From contig NZ_CP045643.1 in NCBI RefSeq assembly GCF_009498275.1, forward strand, positions 6,448,001 through 6,512,000: 64,000 bases of DNA. The letters are read 5' to 3'. Numbering within the stretch: the stretch's first letter is position 1; every line of letters begins with the position of its first letter. Source of the stretch: Streptomyces fagopyri (GTDB taxonomy: Bacteria > Actinomycetota > Actinomycetes > Streptomycetales > Streptomycetaceae). Below, piece by piece: positions 60,398 to 64,000 of this stretch. The translations under genes were made by a program, and so were the position numbers. The notes beneath the pieces are model-generated. The model did not search any database. It had not been told where the DNA came from and worked only from the letters and a program-made list of their open reading frames with translations.

Positions 60398-60817
60398 ATG
60401 TCGTTCGAGGAAGAGTGGGGCCGACTCAAGGCTGATGCCCTTCGCAAGGGCAACGCGCGTACGGAAATCTCCGCAGGCGTTGCCGTGACCGCGCCGGGAG
60501 CGCAGGGTGTGGACCTCGGGCTTACCGACGCGCCGATCCGGGCCAAGGCGTCGAACCTGCGGACCGCGCACGGCGATGCGCGGAGGAAGTCGAAGCTCGA
60601 CGACGCCGGGGCCGTGGGAAGGACGCACGCCGGCTGGGACGCGGGAGCCGCCAGCAACGACTGCGCGACGGCTTGGCAGAAACGTCTCCGCGAGCTCAGC
60701 GATCTGGTCGAGGACGCCACCGACGCCCTCACCGAGGCGATGGACCGGCAGATCAGCGACGACGGGTCGATCGCGGCACGGCTCAGGAAGTCGGCCGACT
60801 GGCTGGAGGACGCCTGA
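60398..60817 (+). CDS. Small helical protein of the WXG100-type operon
   Basis: The 139-residue protein starts MSFEEEWGRLKADALRKGNA and ends RLRKSADWLEDA. The middle, HAGWDAGAASNDCATAWQKR, has the amphipathic helix-turn-helix look of small type VII (Esx-like) partners. Its stop overlaps the next ATG (TGATG), so it is made in step with the muramidase-like protein and may be its secretion partner or chaperone. The family is not certain. Confidence 0.65.
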   Translation: MSFEEEWGRLKADALRKGNARTEISAGVAVTAPGAQGVDLGLTDAPIRAKASNLRTAHGDARRKSKLDDAGAVGRTHAGWDAGAASNDCATAWQKRLRELSDLVEDATDALTEAMDRQISDDGSIAARLRKSADWLEDA

Positions 60818-62169
60818 TGGTCTCGGTGAGCGACCTCGGCACAGCGAAGCCCCAGCAGTGGCGGGACGCGGCGAGTGACGCGGTCCAGGCCGCCAAGCAG
60901 TGCGACGGCATCGCCTCCATCGCCCGCGACGAGATGGCCGCCACCTTGCGGCAGTGCTGGGTGGGTGACGCCGGACGCGCGGCACGGGAGAGGTTCGTCA
61001 AGCACGCCGACGACTACGAAGCAGCGTCAGTCTCCCTTCGCGCGCTGGCCCGGGTGTACGACGATCTCGCCGACGACATCGCCGACGCCCAACGCGACCT
61101 GCACAGCGGCCTCGACTACGCCGCGCGACACGACCTGAAGGTCGACGACAGCGGTCGTGTCGACTTCGCCCGCCCGGTCGCCACGTCACCGGACGACGAT
61201 GAACATCAGAAGGTCACTCACGCCCGCCAGGTCATCGTGGAAGCCTTGACGAAGGCAGGCAAGGCAGACGCCGAGGCGGCCCGCACGCTGCGCACCATCG
61301 AGGGACTGACCGAGATCGGCGATCCCGAGCTGGCCAGAGAGGCCCTGGCCGGCGACAGCCCGCTGGCCATCGCGCTCCGTCTGTCCGGCGGCCTGAACGG
61401 CCTCCACCCCATAAACGTCCCGCCGAACGTCCTCAATGAGGTGAGACTGGCCTCCGCCGAGACCGGGGTCAGCCAGAAACTGCTGCTGGCCGTCTTGTGG
61501 CAGGAGCAACAGTGGTACCAGAACTCCAACCCGACCCTGAGCGGCCCGCTGACCGAGTTCGGCCGGTTCTTCGACTGGAGCCTCACCCTTGGAGCGAAGC
61601 CCGACAAGTCGCTGGGCATCACGCACATGAAACTGGAGACGGCCCGATCGGTAGTCGATCAACACCGCGAGGCCTTCCAGCTCGAAGACGGCAGATACCT
61701 CAGCGACCTGAGCGACGCCGAACTCGCCGCGAACATCGAGGGACACCCCGACCTGGACGTCCGGCTCAGCGCGTACCACCTTTCGGGTCTGCGCGACGAC
61801 CCCTACGGCTCCGACACGGACAAGCAGTTGTTCACCCTCTACGCCGCCGACACCCCGGACGTGCGGGAGAAGAACGAGCAGTACGGTGACGACTCGGACC
61901 ACCGCGGCGCCGACATCAAGGTCCGGGGCAGGAACTGGGACAAGGTGGAACCGCACCTGGACGACGCGATGGCCTGGAACGGCCTCAGTGACGATGAACG
62001 CGCCAGGGCTGTCGCACAGTTGGAGTCGCAGACTCCCGCGGGACACCACATTTCCCTCGACCCGCTCTACAGCACCGGACAGACCACGGGCACCGGATCA
62101 GGCGAGCCCGAGCCGGGAACACCGTCGCCGAGCCCCGGCCCGAGCCCCACACCGCCAGGAGCGCACTGA
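60817..62169 (+). CDS. WXG100-type protein with C-terminal lysozyme-like domain
   Basis: The 450-residue protein begins with a four-helix-type N-terminal region (SDLGTAKPQQWRDAASDAVQ) containing a W-x-G element in the turn (CWVGDAGRAARERFVKHADD). After a linker come LLLAVLWQEQQWYQNSNP, then TEFGRFFDWSLTLGAKPDKS and LGITHMKLETARSVVDQ, the pattern of lysozyme/transglycosylase-like domains. The tail is Ser/Pro/Gly-rich (PSPSPGPSPTPPGAH). It looks like a type VII secreted cell-wall hydrolase or toxin. There is no signal peptide, as expected for type VII export. Confidence 0.78.
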   Translation: MVSVSDLGTAKPQQWRDAASDAVQAAKQCDGIASIARDEMAATLRQCWVGDAGRAARERFVKHADDYEAASVSLRALARVYDDLADDIADAQRDLHSGLDYAARHDLKVDDSGRVDFARPVATSPDDDEHQKVTHARQVIVEALTKAGKADAEAARTLRTIEGLTEIGDPELAREALAGDSPLAIALRLSGGLNGLHPINVPPNVLNEVRLASAETGVSQKLLLAVLWQEQQWYQNSNPTLSGPLTEFGRFFDWSLTLGAKPDKSLGITHMKLETARSVVDQHREAFQLEDGRYLSDLSDAELAANIEGHPDLDVRLSAYHLSGLRDDPYGSDTDKQLFTLYAADTPDVREKNEQYGDDSDHRGADIKVRGRNWDKVEPHLDDAMAWNGLSDDERARAVAQLESQTPAGHHISLDPLYSTGQTTGTGSGEPEPGTPSPSPGPSPTPPGAH

Positions 62170-62173
62170 CCCC

Positions 62174-62983
62174 ATGAAGAGGACCCCACCGGCGCTGATC
62201 GCATGTCTCCTGGCGGTACTGCTCACTGCATGTGACGCCTTCGAGGCCCCCAGTTCCGATCAGCTCGTCCCCATGCCCAGTAACGTCCCGACGACACCGC
62301 GGTACCGGACGGCGGATGACGTGGTAGCTGCGCTCAAGCGAGGAGGCTTCACCTGTGACGTGCTCCGGCGCAAGGCCGGCGGCCTCGACTGCACGACCGC
62401 GATCGACGGGACGGAGGTGGAAAATCAGATCCAGGTGCTGAATCCCGAGAAGAACAGCCGGAACGAGATCGGGGACTCCATCGCGGACTGGCGCAGGAGC
62501 GGCAACACCATCGTGGCCGCCGGCAACTGGTTCATCCGCGTCCTGCCCAACAGTTCCCCGAGCTACTCCACGACGATCGCCGAAGCCGTGGACGCCGTCG
62601 CCCTTCCTCCCCTTTATCACCTGCCCGCCATTCCCGGGGGCCCCCGGTACAAGAGCGTCGACGCCCTCGCCGACGCGGTGGGCAAGTCCGTCGGCTGCGG
62701 GCGGCGGAAGACGCCGTCGGCCGGCCAGGTGCTCTGCGAGACGCGGCCGGCGAAGGCGCACCCCTGCGCCGAGTCCCGCGACGGGCGCGATGCCCACCTC
62801 AGGTTGCATGACAGTACCGCCGCCCGGAACGACTACATCCGACTGCTCCTCAGCGATGGTCACGTTCCGTACCACATCGCCACGGCCGGGAACTGGACCG
62901 TCCAGTTCTGCGACGCTGCCACCGGACAGCAAGCGGCCCAGGAACTCGGAGGAGTCGTGGTCGATCACAAGGCGAACAAGTGA
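62174..62983 (+). CDS. Lipoprotein of the WXG100 operon
   Basis: The 269-residue protein starts MKRTPPALIACLLAVLLTAC; the lipobox LLTAC puts lipid on Cys 20. The mature part has two similar halves, each with a pair of cysteines: RRGGFTCDVLRRKAGGLDC-like and SVGCGRRKTPSAGQVLC-like, plus a third WTVQFCDAAT. It begins 4 bp after the muramidase-like gene and could be an immunity protein that protects the outer face of the producer's membrane or wall from it. This is inference by position. Confidence 0.72.
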   Translation: MKRTPPALIACLLAVLLTACDAFEAPSSDQLVPMPSNVPTTPRYRTADDVVAALKRGGFTCDVLRRKAGGLDCTTAIDGTEVENQIQVLNPEKNSRNEIGDSIADWRRSGNTIVAAGNWFIRVLPNSSPSYSTTIAEAVDAVALPPLYHLPAIPGGPRYKSVDALADAVGKSVGCGRRKTPSAGQVLCETRPAKAHPCAESRDGRDAHLRLHDSTAARNDYIRLLLSDGHVPYHIATAGNWTVQFCDAATGQQAAQELGGVVVDHKANK

Positions 62984-63207
62984 AGCGGTAAAGCTTGCGA
63001 TTGCCGGGACGAGGCTGACAGCGCTCCGTATGCCCTCACGTTCCTCGACAGGAAAGGCGCCCCCGTCCCGGCGTGCCTCTGCACTCGGAACTCACCTGCT
63101 CCTGAACACCTCCGTGACCGGGACGTACGACCTGGTGGTGCGGTACGGCCCGGTCAAGGACATCGGGCGCGGAAGTTCGGCAAGCAGGTCACGAAGGACC
63201 TGCAGCC
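62984..63207. other. End of accessory region; no intact gene
   Basis: The frame near 63040-63190 reads YALTFLDRKGAPV and TYDLVVRYGPVKDI in different frames, possibly a decayed gene remnant. I cannot assign it. No direct repeat of the rnpB 3' end was found. Confidence 0.4.
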
Positions 63208-64000
63208 TCACCCCCGCCGCACCTCCTCCACCCGAACCACCCGCCGCTCCGCCAGCGACAGCGCGCACGCCTCCGCGATCCAGCTCGCCTCGATCGCGTC
63301 GGCGACCGTGCAGGGGGACGTGGCGCGGCCCGCGACGACCTCGGTGAAGGCGGTGAGTTCGGCTCGGTAGGCGGGGGCGAAGCGGTCCATGAAGAAGTCG
63401 TGCGGGGTGCCGGCCGGGAACGTCGCGCCGGGTTCCACGGAGCGCAGGGGGAGCTTGTCCTCCAGGCCCACGGCGATGCTGTCGCGCATGCCGTGCAGTT
63501 CCAGGCGGACGTCGTAACCACGTGCGTTGTGGCGCGAGTTGGAGACCAGGGCGAGGGTGCCGTCGTCGAGGGTGAGGATCGCGGACGCGGTGTCGACGTC
63601 GCCCGCCTCGGCGATGTACTCGGCACCCCGGTTGCCGCCCGCCGCGTACACCTCGGTCACCTCGCGGCCGGTGACCCAGCGCACGATGTCGAAGTCGTGC
63701 ACGGCGCAGTCGCGGAAGATGCCGCCGGACACCGCCACGTAGGCGGCCGGTGGCGGCGCCGGGTCCAGGGTCGTGGAGCGTACGGTGTGCAGCTTGCCGA
63801 GTTCGCCGCTCACCACGGCCTTGCGCGCGGCCATGCAGCCCGCGTCGAAGCGCCGGTTGTAGCCGATGTGCACCTCGACTCCGCTGTCCTGGACCGCGCG
63901 GAGCACGGCGACGCTCTCCTCGACCGTCCGGGCCACCGGCTTCTCGCAGAAGACGGGGATGCCCGCCTCGACCGCGGCCAGGATGAGCGCGGGGTGCGCG
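63208..64000 (-). CDS. Gfo/Idh/MocA-family dehydrogenase (start outside window)
   Basis: About 264 residues are visible. From the window edge inward the frame reads HPALILAAVEAGIPVFCEKP, where EKP is the cofactor/catalytic signature of this NAD(P)-dependent oxidoreductase family. It continues HIGYNRRFDAGCMAARKAVV and SGGIFRDCAVHDFDIVRWVT; the latter carries the Asp-x3-His substrate motif (DxxxH). The sequence is like inositol 2-dehydrogenases. The stop at 63208 is at the edge of the chromosomal backbone after the accessory region. The N-terminal Rossmann part lies beyond the window. Confidence 0.92.
   Translation of the reverse strand, partial: AHPALILAAVEAGIPVFCEKPVARTVEESVAVLRAVQDSGVEVHIGYNRRFDAGCMAARKAVVSGELGKLHTVRSTTLDPAPPPAAYVAVSGGIFRDCAVHDFDIVRWVTGREVTEVYAAGGNRGAEYIAEAGDVDTASAILTLDDGTLALVSNSRHNARGYDVRLELHGMRDSIAVGLEDKLPLRSVEPGATFPAGTPHDFFMDRFAPAYRAELTAFTEVVAGRATSPCTVADAIEASWIAEACALSLAERRVVRVEEVRRG

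Noticed and set aside
40194..63207. An integrated element with attachment sites at the rnpB 3' end
   Set aside because: I looked for a second copy of GCCCGACTCGTCTGCC near the right boundary and found none; no integrase gene is recognised.

Overview
The window is chromosomal DNA of a high-GC actinomycete, almost certainly a Streptomyces. The signs are very GC-rich third codon positions, many GTG starts, 4-bp ATGA/GTGA gene overlaps, an AfsR-like NB-ARC ATPase, DUF397 and DUF6879 proteins, and an actinobacterial type A RNase P RNA. All names come from reading motifs; no database search was possible, so family names are recognition calls.

Bases 1-29900 are ordinary chromosome. A cobalamin riboswitch precedes a secreted alpha-barrel protein and its partner (1-1894). 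Then come a small kinase-like gene, a STAND ATPase, and a set of lipid/steroid-type genes scattered across 30 kb: metallo-hydrolase, aldehyde dehydrogenase and ferredoxin (5.5-8.4 kb), SCP2-type thiolase (20.1 kb), and a MaoC hydratase, zinc alcohol dehydrogenase and SDR (26.7-29.7 kb). A KstR-family TetR repressor lies at 8430-9077. Three 14-bp sites fit the KstR consensus TNNAACNNGTTNTA exactly and a fourth is degenerate, so these genes look like one regulon. Between them lie a glycosyltransferase, methyltransferase and alpha/alpha-barrel operon, cell-envelope genes, an F420-type oxidoreductase, an MFS exporter with an unusual C-terminal domain, and an ABC-exporter plus two-component cluster.

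Bases 29900-40600 are conserved housekeeping: Nif3-like protein, zinc-ribbon protein, RNase HI/phosphatase fusion, KDPG aldolase with a double operator, YaaA, an RNB ribonuclease, an AraC regulator, a DMT transporter whose 3' end overlaps rnpB, and rnpB itself.

Bases 40600-63200 are an accessory, defence-type region that starts just after the rnpB terminator. It holds two DUF2075 nuclease-helicase genes, each behind the same hairpin leader that places the ribosome binding site in a stem. It also holds a frameshifted DUF5710 gene, a ScoMcrA-like modification-dependent restriction enzyme, an EcsC-like protein, a DUF6879 pair, and a gene pair (small helical effector plus NB-ARC/TPR receptor) that share one short motif at the effector C-terminus and the receptor N-terminus, as in bacterial amyloid-signalling NLR systems. 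A YefM-YoeB type toxin-antitoxin pair with a four-repeat operator follows, then a chimeric fossil of a BREX type 2/Pgl system (pglY 5' part fused to a BrxHI-like helicase 3' part), a Beta-family protein, a membrane protein and a WXG100/muramidase/lipoprotein operon. At 63208 the chromosome resumes with a Gfo/Idh/MocA dehydrogenase cut by the window edge. No integrase, transposase, tRNA or CRISPR array was recognised.
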